Shown: piece after piece, positions 1 through 6,931 of the stretch | Layout of the letters: every line of letters begins with the position of its first letter | How positions within the stretch are numbered: the first letter of the stretch is position 1 | Assembly (NCBI GenBank): GCA_946405435.1 | Contig: CAMJHF010000009.1 | Coordinates: 1 to 64,000 of the forward strand | Direction of reading: 5' to 3' | From: an uncultured Bacteroidales bacterium | GTDB taxonomy: Bacteria > Bacteroidota > Bacteroidia > Bacteroidales > UBA932 | Length of the DNA stretch: 64,000 nt | The notes under the pieces: model-generated | Seen by the model: the letters and a program-made list of their open reading frames with translations, nothing else | Told to the model about the DNA's origin: nothing | Databases searched by the model: none | Position numbers and translations under genes: made by a program

Positions 1-2
1 CT

Positions 3-2360
3 AACGCTGTAGTTGAGGAGGAAGTTTGGACATTGAAGGTGGAAGCCGGCGAGAAGGGTGATGCAGTAACCAAAGCGCTGTCGTTGAACGACAATGGCAC
101 CATCAAGTCTAAATGGGTGCAAGGTGACGAGATCAAGGTTCATAAATATCTGGACAACGGGCAACTCTCGCTTGTTGCCAACATTGGGACGCTCTCAGCT
201 GAGACGGGCGGTGAGCATACTACTTTCTCCGGCTCTTTGACTTCCGTCGAAGGTCTCTCCGTAGGATCGAAGTTGTGTCTGTCATATCCAGATTACAATA
301 CTGATTATCGGGGCCAGGATGGCACGCTGCAGTATATCTCCGATCATTGCAACTTCTCTTTTGCCGAGGTGGAAGTAACGGATTTGAATACCGAAACGCA
401 CGTGATCTCGACCACCAATGCCGCTTTCAAAAACTGCCAGGCCATCTGGAAAATGAAGTTCAAGGATGCGAATGGCGACATCAACGTGACAAGTGTCACG
501 ATTGCCGCAGACTACATTAAGAACTATACAAGCGGTAGCCTGGCTTTTGTAGGGCAGATAACCATTACTCCTGCAACACCTTCTAATGAAATATGGGTGG
601 CCGTCAGTTCTATGAATCGTGATAATAACTATGTAATCAAATGTGTCACTGACAATTCAAGAAAACTGAGTTGCGTAAAGAAAGGAAATCTTCAGGCTGG
701 GAAGTATTATACTTCGACCTTGACGATGACGCCGTTGGATGCAAACTTCATTACGGAAATCAACACGGTATCTGATTTGGTTCAGTTATCCAATGAAGTT
801 AGTATCGGTAAGACCTATGAAGGTCAGACGGTGACGCTAAAGAATGATTTGGACCTTTCCGAAATAGTCAATTTCCAGCCCATTGGCTTAACTGCCTCCC
901 TTCCTTTCAAAGGGAGTTTCAATGGCAATCATAAGACCATCTCCAAACTGAAGATTACTACGGAAAGCAGTTCTGCAAATTACACAGGCCTGTTTGGCTA
1001 TATATCCGGAACTGCAACTTCTGTCTATGACCTCACGCTGACTGATTGTACAATAACGTCGAGTAATGATAATAAAACAGGCGGAATAGCTGGTTTCTCA
1101 GAAGGCACGTTTACGAATTGTCACGTGACCGGGAGCGTCACTGGGCAAACAAGTGTTGGCGGCATCATCGGCAATGCATCAAATAATAATGTTTCAATAA
1201 GCGGATGTACTTTTCACGGCTCTGTATCTGCTGAGAAAGCCAATGGAGGCAATGCCGGCGGAATCGTCAGTCTTTGTGGTCCTAAACTAGTGAATTGCAC
1301 CAATTACGGAACGGTTACTGGAACGGAAAGAGCCGGAGGTATCACATCGCAAACCCAGAACTCCGCCATGGATGCAATCACCTCCTGCATAAACTATGGT
1401 GATGTGACAGGAAGAACGCGCGTAGGCGGTATTGTCGGCCAAGCCACCGGAGCAATGGGGATTATCAATTGCACCAATCACGGGAAGGTAAAGAGTAATG
1501 GTAAAGGATGGTTTAACCACAACTCTTCAAAGTACGAGGACTTATATGGCAGTTTTACGGGTGGTATAGTCGGATGGAACGATCATCAAGGAAGCGAGAC
1601 GAACATATCCGGCTGCATTAATAATGGAGCCGTAGAGGCCGTTGACAATTATGTCGGTGGCATCATAGGTTGGGCCTCCTTAACTAATAACTCTACGGAC
1701 AATCATGATACTTACATAACAATTACCGTATGTGAGAATCACGGCGCGGTGCAATCGGCAAAGAATTGTGTCGGCGGTATCATCGGAGCAACTTCCGTGG
1801 GGCATAAGAATGCCATTATCCGGATCCTCTCTTGCGTAAATGAGAGTTCTGTCACCGGAGTCAACTATGTGGGCGGCATCGCCGGACAATTGAATGGAAC
1901 CACGTATAACTATGCGGAAATCAGCGGTGCAGGACCGTCCAAGAACAATCTTGAGAACAATCTCAATCTGGGGGCTGTTTCCGGTACTTCTTATAAAGGT
2001 GGAATCGCAGGAGGACGGCATAACGACACGTATGGCCAGTTCAACTATGTTTCCAATTTTTATACGGCAACCACTTTAATCACAGGTGGAATTAACGGCG
2101 TTGACCAGGAGGGTGCCAAGGGTGCTTACAAGATTGTCGGTGCCAGCGGTGTAACCGTGACTCCTTCCACGCCAGAGGACCTGGAGCACAACGGTGTCAA
2201 GTACTTTGTCTCCGGAAAGTCCGTCACTGTTACCCTGTCCGGCGGTTCTTCCTACAGCGCTGTCGATGGTGCGAGCAACCCCGTAGCCTTGACAGACAAC
2301 GGAGGCGGATCCTATACCCTCACCATGCCGGCGTCCGATGTGACCATATCGGCCAACTAA
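3..2360 (+). CDS. Surface protein with fimbrillin-like N-terminus and GLUG repeats; 5' end outside the window
   Basis: The reading frame is open to the left edge (first visible codons NAVVEEEVW), so the start and any lipobox are missing. The first part contains TKAL followed by W-x-x-GDEI-x-V and a TTFSGSL stretch, a pattern shared with the N-terminus of the lipoprotein at 34078 and typical of fimbrillin-like Bacteroidales surface proteins. From about residue 290 to 680 there are at least nine GLUG-type repeats (GGIAG, GGIIG, GGIVG spaced 30-50 residues, each followed by a C-x-N-x-G-x-V strand), a beta-solenoid-like surface module. The last 70 residues (VTVTLSGGSSYSAVDG to MPASDVTIS) resemble an InlB B-repeat/Listeria-Bacteroides repeat. 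Probably cell-surface exposed; ligand unknown. The small lipoprotein gene begins 12 nt later, so the two are likely co-transcribed. Confidence 0.8.
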   Translation, partial: NAVVEEEVWTLKVEAGEKGDAVTKALSLNDNGTIKSKWVQGDEIKVHKYLDNGQLSLVANIGTLSAETGGEHTTFSGSLTSVEGLSVGSKLCLSYPDYNTDYRGQDGTLQYISDHCNFSFAEVEVTDLNTETHVISTTNAAFKNCQAIWKMKFKDANGDINVTSVTIAADYIKNYTSGSLAFVGQITITPATPSNEIWVAVSSMNRDNNYVIKCVTDNSRKLSCVKKGNLQAGKYYTSTLTMTPLDANFITEINTVSDLVQLSNEVSIGKTYEGQTVTLKNDLDLSEIVNFQPIGLTASLPFKGSFNGNHKTISKLKITTESSSANYTGLFGYISGTATSVYDLTLTDCTITSSNDNKTGGIAGFSEGTFTNCHVTGSVTGQTSVGGIIGNASNNNVSISGCTFHGSVSAEKANGGNAGGIVSLCGPKLVNCTNYGTVTGTERAGGITSQTQNSAMDAITSCINYGDVTGRTRVGGIVGQATGAMGIINCTNHGKVKSNGKGWFNHNSSKYEDLYGSFTGGIVGWNDHQGSETNISGCINNGAVEAVDNYVGGIIGWASLTNNSTDNHDTYITITVCENHGAVQSAKNCVGGIIGATSVGHKNAIIRILSCVNESSVTGVNYVGGIAGQLNGTTYNYAEISGAGPSKNNLENNLNLGAVSGTSYKGGIAGGRHNDTYGQFNYVSNFYTATTLITGGINGVDQEGAKGAYKIVGASGVTVTPSTPEDLEHNGVKYFVSGKSVTVTLSGGSSYSAVDGASNPVALTDNGGGSYTLTMPASDVTISAN

Positions 2361-2372
2361 TATACGAATACA

Positions 2373-2780
2373 ATGAATATACTGAAGACACTGATTTGCG
2401 CGGCACTGCTGGTGGCAGGGCTGTGCGGGTGTGAGAAGATAGATGTGAACAAGTTGGAAGGGACCTGGACTGAGCAATATGACCCCACGGTCTTTGCGAT
2501 GGATGGTTCCGTGGAGTACACCTTTGACGGGAACAATGGTTATCAGCTTCACGTATATGATGCCTTAAGTGGTGAATCGCACGACTACAGCGGCCACTAT
2601 GCCATCGACCTGATTGACAAGGGGACCATTACCATTAACCCGGCTATGTCGGACTACAGCAATGTCACCTACAAGCTTGTGAAACTGACGTCAAAGGAGA
2701 TGGAATGGCAGAAAGAGGGTACGACCTATTCTGTCGGGACCTGGGGCTCTGATTACCGGCATTTTGTGAGGGGGAAGTAG
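2373..2780 (+). CDS. Small lipocalin-like lipoprotein
   Basis: 135 residues. Signal peptide with lipobox LCGC (Cys at residue 20), so the mature protein is lipid-anchored. The mature part starts with DVNKLEGTW, then alternating short strands with W, Y and G residues (GSVEYTFDG, GTITINP, VTYKLVKL, EMEWQKEG), which is the look of a lipocalin-like beta barrel (lipocalin_4/5 type of Bacteroidales). No catalytic residues can be named. It lies 12 nt behind the GLUG surface-protein gene and is probably its partner in the same transcript. Function unknown. Confidence 0.75.
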   Translation: MNILKTLICAALLVAGLCGCEKIDVNKLEGTWTEQYDPTVFAMDGSVEYTFDGNNGYQLHVYDALSGESHDYSGHYAIDLIDKGTITINPAMSDYSNVTYKLVKLTSKEMEWQKEGTTYSVGTWGSDYRHFVRGK

Positions 2781-2823
2781 ATCCTTCGGCTTCGCTTCAG
2801 GATGACATTCCTTAGAATGACAG

Positions 2824-2853
2824 AACTGCCGTCACGTTGAGGTGGCGGCAGTT
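2824..2853. terminator. Strong hairpin after the lipoprotein gene
   Basis: Twelve-base-pair stem (AACTGCCGTCAC with GTGGCGGCAGTT, one G-U pair) and a 6-nt loop, 43 nt after the lipoprotein stop. No T-run follows, so it may be a transcript-end or mRNA-stabilising hairpin rather than a classical terminator. The stretch before it (2785-2823, CTTCGGCTTCGCTTCAGGAT and on) looks like a dispersed intergenic repeat. Confidence 0.5.
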
Positions 2854-2863
2854 GCATATGCTA

Positions 2864-2915
2864 CGGATAGTGGGCTAAAAAGGTGAAAAAAGACGGTTTT
2901 TAGCCAGTTATACGA
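2864..2915 (-). repeat. 52-bp palindromic repeat, copy 1, overlapping the ATPase stop codon
   Basis: Imperfect palindrome whose outer arms are CGGATAGTGGGCTAAAA and TTTTAGCCAGTTATACGA. A second copy of the same length and orientation lies at 4367-4418 on the other side of the ATPase gene; by eye 41 of 52 positions match, with nearly all differences in the centre. The ATPase stop codon TAA (2910-2908) is inside this copy. Confidence 0.8.
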
Positions 2916-4326
2916 GAAGATCCTGGAGAGTTACGAAGCTGCTGACGGTGTCTGTCCAGGCGTTTTCCTTGACCGGTTTGACGGTGATGAGGGTCACGAG
3001 GATGTTCTTGTCGGTGCCGGTTTCCTGCTGGAATGCGCTTACGCGGTTGTCTATCTTCTCGGCCTCGGCTTTGGTGAGCGCGTAATCGCCCTTGGCATAC
3101 TTGATTTCGCAGAGATTCAGGAAGCCGTCGGCCCGGTCGATGATGAGGTCGATCTGGGCACCCGGGTCAGAGGATTGGCTGCGCCAGGAGTAGTATTCGG
3201 TGAGGATGCGGTCCATGCCGATGGCGCGAAGGATTTGCGGGATGTGGGCCATGGCCACCTTTTCGTATGTGAGGCCGTACCAGTTGTTCTGGTTGGTGGT
3301 ATTGAGCGTGTGCTGCCAGTAGTGGGGGTCGGTATTCTTGCTCTTGATAAAGGATGCGTGGAAGAGCGAGAAGAAGTCCACCAGCTGGTAGAGGCCTCCG
3401 CTGGAGCGGACGCTCTTGCCAAGGACGTTATAGTGCCGGATGAAGTCGCAGTTTACGAGGTCTTCCAGCATGTCGCTGAGATGGCCGTTGTTGGGGACCT
3501 TCAACTTCTCGGCAATTTCCTTGCGGGTGAGGCCCTTCTTGGTGTCGGACAGGAGTTTGATGATGGCTTTGTAGCGCTCCGGGGTCTTGAAGAGAGACTT
3601 GTAGAGGCGCTCGTACTCACCGCGGAGCTGGGCTCCATCGGCAAAGAACAGGGCGTCGATGTTGTCGGAGAGTGACATTCCGGAATCCAGCAGGCCCAGA
3701 TAGTAAGGGATGCCGCCCAGAATCATATAGGCCTGGAGGACGGTGATGTCGTTCCACTTGAATTTGTTCGCCTGCAGGAATTCCTTGGTTTCTTTGAGGT
3801 GGAACGGGAAGAGGTGCATTTCGTGCGTGATCCGGTTATGTAAGCCACCTTTGTTGTCGATGATGTTGCGGACAATCCAGGAGGTGGCGGAGCCGCAGAC
3901 GATAAGCATCAGTTCTTTCTGGCGGGAGCCCCATTTGTTCCAGAAGTAGTCCAGGGCTTTGACGAGGTCTGATTTGGGCGTGGCCAGGCACGGGAGTTCG
4001 TCGATGAAGACCACAGCGCGTTTCCCTTTCACGATCTTCTCTTTCAGCAGGCCTTTCAGGGATTCGAAGGCTTCCATCCACTTCTTGGGCTTGGGGCCGG
4101 AATAACCGTACTCGACAAGGGCGGAGTAGAAGGCGTCGAGTTCTTCGGTGCGGGTGCCGCCGATGATGCCTGTGGCGTCAAAGGTGAACTGGTTGTCGAA
4201 GAAGGTATTCACCAGGTACGTTTTTCCTACACGGCGTCTGCCGTAAATGGCGATGAATTCGGCTTTGCCGGACTTGTACCAGGACTTGAGTTTTGCGTTT
4301 TCTGCGTCGCGACCAATGATTTTCAT
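2908..4326 (-). CDS. AAA-type ATPase with C-terminal DUF234 domain
   Basis: 472 residues from the ATG at 4326; a TTG 24 nt upstream is possible, but MKIIGRD is the usual start for the family and the promoter box at 4355-4348 fits it. Walker A GRRRVGKT at residues 29-36, Walker B VVFIDELPCL near residue 107, then a winged-helix segment (GLTRKEIAEKLKVP, near 268) and a C-terminal nuclease-like region (DPGAQIDLIIDR, LCEIKYAKG near 410), as in the archaeal-ATPase/DUF234 family that is abundant in Bacteroidales. The D...E-x-K pattern is that of the PD-(D/E)xK fold. Function unknown; some relatives are suspected to be mobile or defence-linked. It is flanked on both sides by the same 52-bp palindromic repeat, unlike any other gene here, which suggests it came in as a unit. 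Confidence 0.85.
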   Translation of the reverse strand: MKIIGRDAENAKLKSWYKSGKAEFIAIYGRRRVGKTYLVNTFFDNQFTFDATGIIGGTRTEELDAFYSALVEYGYSGPKPKKWMEAFESLKGLLKEKIVKGKRAVVFIDELPCLATPKSDLVKALDYFWNKWGSRQKELMLIVCGSATSWIVRNIIDNKGGLHNRITHEMHLFPFHLKETKEFLQANKFKWNDITVLQAYMILGGIPYYLGLLDSGMSLSDNIDALFFADGAQLRGEYERLYKSLFKTPERYKAIIKLLSDTKKGLTRKEIAEKLKVPNNGHLSDMLEDLVNCDFIRHYNVLGKSVRSSGGLYQLVDFFSLFHASFIKSKNTDPHYWQHTLNTTNQNNWYGLTYEKVAMAHIPQILRAIGMDRILTEYYSWRSQSSDPGAQIDLIIDRADGFLNLCEIKYAKGDYALTKAEAEKIDNRVSAFQQETGTDKNILVTLITVKPVKENAWTDTVSSFVTLQDLLV

Positions 4327-4347
4327 ATAGACGAACTTTACTTGATG

Positions 4348-4355
4348 CAAATATA
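4348..4355 (-). promoter_or_regulatory. TAnnTTTG promoter box of the ATPase gene
   Basis: TATATTTG on the minus strand, 21 nt before the ATG at 4326. The palindrome at 4367-4418 begins 11 nt further upstream and would cover the -33 region, so it could act as an operator. Confidence 0.6.
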
Positions 4356-4366
4356 CTGAAATATAT

Positions 4367-4418
4367 CGGATAATGGGCTAAAAACATCAAAAATCGATGC
4401 TTTTAGCCCGTTATACGA
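4367..4418 (-). repeat. 52-bp palindromic repeat, copy 2, upstream of the ATPase gene
   Basis: Arms CGGATAATGGGCTAAAA and TTTTAGCCCGTTATACGA; in each arm TCG-x-ATAA-x-GGGCTAAAA is the inverted unit. Same orientation and length as copy 1 at 2864-2915. Confidence 0.8.
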
Positions 4419-4459
4419 ATTGGAATCGGCCTTGCAGTGCGCTCTGGATGCGATTGAGG

Positions 4460-4731
4460 TTACAGAGAGTCAAGATGAGAAATGATGCCATCGACGTGAA
4501 GGTCAACAAGGGATTGTTGGCCTTCTGGACTGAGGAGGAAGGCGCAGTCGGCGGGGTTGTCCATGAAGAGGTTTTCGGTGAGGACGGCGGGGCAGCTGGT
4601 ATGGCGTAGGAGATAGAAGTCTTTCTCGAGGTCGGGGTCGGCGTCGGTGTAGTCGGTGCGGAGGCGATGGCCGGGGAGGTGGGCCTGGGCGGCGGCGTAG
4701 AGGGAGCTGGAGAGGGCATCGGCCCGGGGCC
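4460..4731 (-). pseudogene. Remnant of an N-acetylmuramoyl-L-alanine amidase (Amidase_3), C-terminal part only
   Basis: Reading the minus strand to the TAA at 4462-4460 gives about 88 residues without a start codon. They match the C-terminal half of the Bacteroidales Amidase_3 enzymes: RADALSSSLY, RTDYTDADPDLEKDFY, LRHTSCPAVLTENLF with the conserved Glu of the zinc-amidase family, and LLSPEGQQSLVDLHV. The zinc-binding N-terminal half (G-H-G and the second His) is missing. A TGA and a frame change lie at about 4722-4731, where the sequence runs into the 5'-truncated WYL gene on the other strand. Such amidases cut peptidoglycan stem peptides from the glycan and are often found on mobile elements; this copy must be dead. 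Confidence 0.75.
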
Positions 4732-4743
4732 TTCACGCCCAAT

Positions 4744-5037
4744 ATGATTGACGTACGGGCCTACGACGTGGAGAAGGGCGACAGCCGGGTATTCAAGTTG
4801 ATGCGTATCCATTCCGTTGAGGCCACCGAGACGCCCTGGGCCTTCGAGGATAAGCACAAGGTCAAAAAACCGGATGTCTTCCGGATGACCGGCTCTCCGG
4901 TAGAGAAAGTGGTCCTGCAGCTGAACACTCGCGCCAAGAGCCTCCTGGTGGAAGAATATCCGCTGGCAGAAAGAGACCTGAAGCGCGAGGATGGCACCTG
5001 GCTGCTCCGTCCCACTTTCCGTCCCACTTTTTTCTGA
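4744..5037 (+). pseudogene. Remnant of a WYL-domain transcription regulator
   Basis: 97 residues from the first ATG; the frame stays open a little upstream (AFTPN). SRVFKLMRIHSVE is the R-F-R-L-D-R-I core of the WYL ligand-binding domain and VEKVVLQLNTRAKSLL is the WYL C-terminal extension. The N-terminal helix-turn-helix and half of the WYL domain are missing, and the protein ends in a 12-bp duplication (RPTFRPTFF). It is transcribed away from the amidase remnant, and both lack their 5' ends at the shared junction. Not expected to be functional. Confidence 0.65.
5007..5030. repeat. Tandem duplication of 12 bp
   Basis: Two perfect copies of CCGTCCCACTTT at the end of the WYL remnant. Confidence 0.9.
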
Positions 5038-5119
5038 CGCGAAAATCTCTATTCTTTCCGTCTCGGTCGGGTATCGAAAAAAGGCATTAGAGGGCATTAA
5101 AATGGAGTTAAATTTCCCA

Positions 5120-5143
5120 AAAAGTGTGAACAAAAGTGTGAAC
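5120..5143. repeat. Second tandem duplication of 12 bp
   Basis: Two perfect copies of AAAAGTGTGAAC, 90 bp after the first 12-bp duplication and just downstream of the tRNA-Phe terminator. The stretch 5038-5152 holds nothing else that I can identify. Confidence 0.9.
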
Positions 5144-5152
5144 AAAAAATAA

Positions 5153-5175
5153 AACCCGCTCTGTCTGAGCGGGTT
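5153..5175 (-). terminator. Rho-independent terminator of tRNA-Phe
   Basis: Perfect 9-bp stem AACCCGCTC/GAGCGGGTT with a 5-nt loop; on the minus strand it is followed by TTTATTTTTTG. It lies 5 nt after the tRNA 3' end. Confidence 0.85.
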
Positions 5176-5179
5176 CCTG

Positions 5180-5252
5180 TGGTGCTGGGAAGAATCGAAC
5201 TGCCGACACAAGGATTTTCAGTCCTTTGCTCTACCATCTGAGCTACAGCACC
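5180..5252 (-). tRNA. tRNA-Phe (GAA)
   Basis: Full cloverleaf on the minus strand: acceptor GGTGCTG/CAGCACC, D arm AGCTCAGATGGTAGAGC, anticodon stem-loop with GAA (plus-strand TTC at 5217-5219), T arm with GTTCGATTC, discriminator A. CCA is not encoded. Degraded mobile-type remnants lie on its 3' side. Confidence 0.95.
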
Positions 5253-5311
5253 ATTGTTTATTGGGATTGCAAAGGTATAAATATTTTAAGACTTTGCAAA
5301 TTATTTTTTGC

Positions 5312-5319
5312 TAAATTTG
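5312..5319 (+). promoter_or_regulatory. TAnnTTTG promoter box of the priA-like gene
   Basis: TAAATTTG, only 7 nt before the ATG at 5327. Confidence 0.6.
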
Positions 5320-5326
5320 TAATCGG

Positions 5327-6931
5327 ATGGAGAATGTGTACTACATACAGGTGCTTGTTCCTTTGAGGTTGGAGTGGATTCCGGTTTACAAATGTGCCGA
5401 GCCATTGGCGCCGGGGGCCCGTGTGGAGGTGATGTTTGCCCGCAGGAGGTATTCCGGCGTGGTTTATTGTTCCGGAGCAGAACCCGGTATGGATCCGTCC
5501 CGAATTCAGGACATCCTTGATGTTCAGACCAGTCTTCCGACGGTATCTCAGGAAGAACTGCGTTTCTGGGAATTCTTGTCTTCGTACTATCTTTGTACCC
5601 TTGGAGAGGTGTTCCGGGCGGCCTATCCGCTCGGGAAAGTGAGAAGCGAGCAGAAGGCGGCAAGTATTCTGGAGCGCCTTCGCCAGCGCCTGGCGGTGAG
5701 GCAGGAATCCCTGTCCCGCAAGCACAAGGACAACGTGCGCGAGCGCCTCGAGAATGAAGTGCGTGATATCGAGGCCCAGATAACGGCCCTGACCAGGGTC
5801 CCCGACCGGAATCCCTCCAAGGCCGACCCGGGCAAGCCTCTGCTGCTGAGCGGCGGCGGTCGTACCGAGGAATACATCAAGTATTGCCGTCAAGTGGTTG
5901 ACTCCGGTCTGAACGTCCTTATCCTGATACCTGAAATTGCAGCAGGAGAGCAGTTGCAGTCCGTCTTTGAGCAAACTTTTCCCGGACAGGTGCATTGTGT
6001 GAACTCCCGCTTGACGGAGGTCCGTCGCAGGCGGATTGCCGATGATATAAGGAATTACGGCGGCCAGATCGTGATCGGAACCCGGAGCTCCCTTTTTCTT
6101 CCGTTCAGCCGCCTGGGACTCATAATAGTTGAGAATGAGCACGATGCGCTCTTCAAGCAGACAGAACCCGCCCCCCGTTACAATGCCCGTGATGCAGCCG
6201 TTGTCCTGGGCCGTATTCATGGTGCGCGCGTGGTGCTCGGCAGCCCGTTCCCCTCGCTGGAGTCGCTCTACAACACCCAGTGCGGCAAGTATTCTATGAC
6301 GCGGACCGGCGTTCCGGCTGCATCTCCCGTATTGGTGGACATTAATTCCGAGCGTCGCAAGCGGGGGATGATAGGCCGGATCTCCCGCAAACTCTTGGAG
6401 GCTGCCTCTAAGACCGAAGGCCCCGTGGCGCTGGTGCGCGGATGGGAAAAAGCCGATGAACTGCTCGAAGAGGTCAAGTCTCTTTTCCCTGAGCGTCAGG
6501 TAGATATCTACACTGTACAGCAAGCTGCCCTGGCCGACTTGCGGCTTTATTCCCTTGTCGCTGTACTCCAGGCGGACGCCTTGTTCCCGGAGGGCGACTT
6601 CAGGGCGGACGAAAGGGCGCTGCAGGCGCTGTCGGCAATGGGGGAGCAGTGCTCCGGCGTTTTTCTGGTTCAGACGGCCAAGGCGGACCATCCGGTGTTC
6701 AGCTCTCCTGAAGGAATCACCGAAAGGCTGCTCGAAGAACGGAAGCGTTTCGGTCTTCCTCCATATACCAGGTTGATCGACACTGACTTCGGCGGTCATA
6801 AAGAACGCCTCACCCTGGCTCCCGACAATACGCTGACCGCGCGCAAGATGGAATTGAAACAAAGGGCGCTGGCTTTCGAGAAGAAAACCGGCGGCCGTGC
6901 AAAAGTAATAATTGACGTAGATCCAATATGA
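5327..6931 (+). CDS. priA: PriA-like primosomal protein with degenerate helicase motifs
   Basis: 534 residues, against about 730-830 for usual PriA. Residues 1-105 are the PriA 3'-DNA-binding domain (VYYIQVLVPL, APGARVEVMF, YSGVVY). The helicase core is recognisable (LILIPEIA, GTRSSLFLPF, APRYNARDAAVVL, GSPFPSLESLYN, VLQADALFPEGDFRADER, ERKRFGLPPYTRLI), but the ATPase residues are gone: Walker A reads SGGGRTEE (175-182) where PriA has G-x-T-GSGKTE, and the DEEH box reads ENEH (269-272). The zinc-binding cysteine cluster and the arginine-finger motif (QVAGRAGR) are absent. The frame is otherwise clean over 1.6 kb, so this is a conserved, probably non-helicase form that may still bind forks and load the replisome, as reported for the PriA pseudohelicase of Deinococcus. 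It overlaps lpdA by ATGA. Confidence 0.85.
   Translation: MENVYYIQVLVPLRLEWIPVYKCAEPLAPGARVEVMFARRRYSGVVYCSGAEPGMDPSRIQDILDVQTSLPTVSQEELRFWEFLSSYYLCTLGEVFRAAYPLGKVRSEQKAASILERLRQRLAVRQESLSRKHKDNVRERLENEVRDIEAQITALTRVPDRNPSKADPGKPLLLSGGGRTEEYIKYCRQVVDSGLNVLILIPEIAAGEQLQSVFEQTFPGQVHCVNSRLTEVRRRRIADDIRNYGGQIVIGTRSSLFLPFSRLGLIIVENEHDALFKQTEPAPRYNARDAAVVLGRIHGARVVLGSPFPSLESLYNTQCGKYSMTRTGVPAASPVLVDINSERRKRGMIGRISRKLLEAASKTEGPVALVRGWEKADELLEEVKSLFPERQVDIYTVQQAALADLRLYSLVAVLQADALFPEGDFRADERALQALSAMGEQCSGVFLVQTAKADHPVFSSPEGITERLLEERKRFGLPPYTRLIDTDFGGHKERLTLAPDNTLTARKMELKQRALAFEKKTGGRAKVIIDVDPI

Noticed and set aside
900..2100. CRISPR-like regular spacing
   Set aside because: The periodicity in the first gene is at the protein level (GLUG repeats); the DNA repeats are not identical and the frame is coding. 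No CRISPR array was seen anywhere in the window.
4411..5211. A 266-codon minus-strand frame over the amidase and WYL remnants
   Set aside because: Low-complexity Pro/Thr/Ser content from a frame-shifted reading; the amidase homology is in a different frame.
5180..5252. Integration (att) site at tRNA-Phe for the debris at 2.9-5.1 kb
   Set aside because: I found no second copy of the tRNA 3' end within the region and no integrase next to it, so an island boundary cannot be supported.
5258..6862. A 534-codon minus-strand frame opposite the priA-like gene
   Set aside because: Shadow frame. I considered it because the PriA motifs are eroded, but only the plus strand gives PriA landmarks in order and an upstream promoter box.
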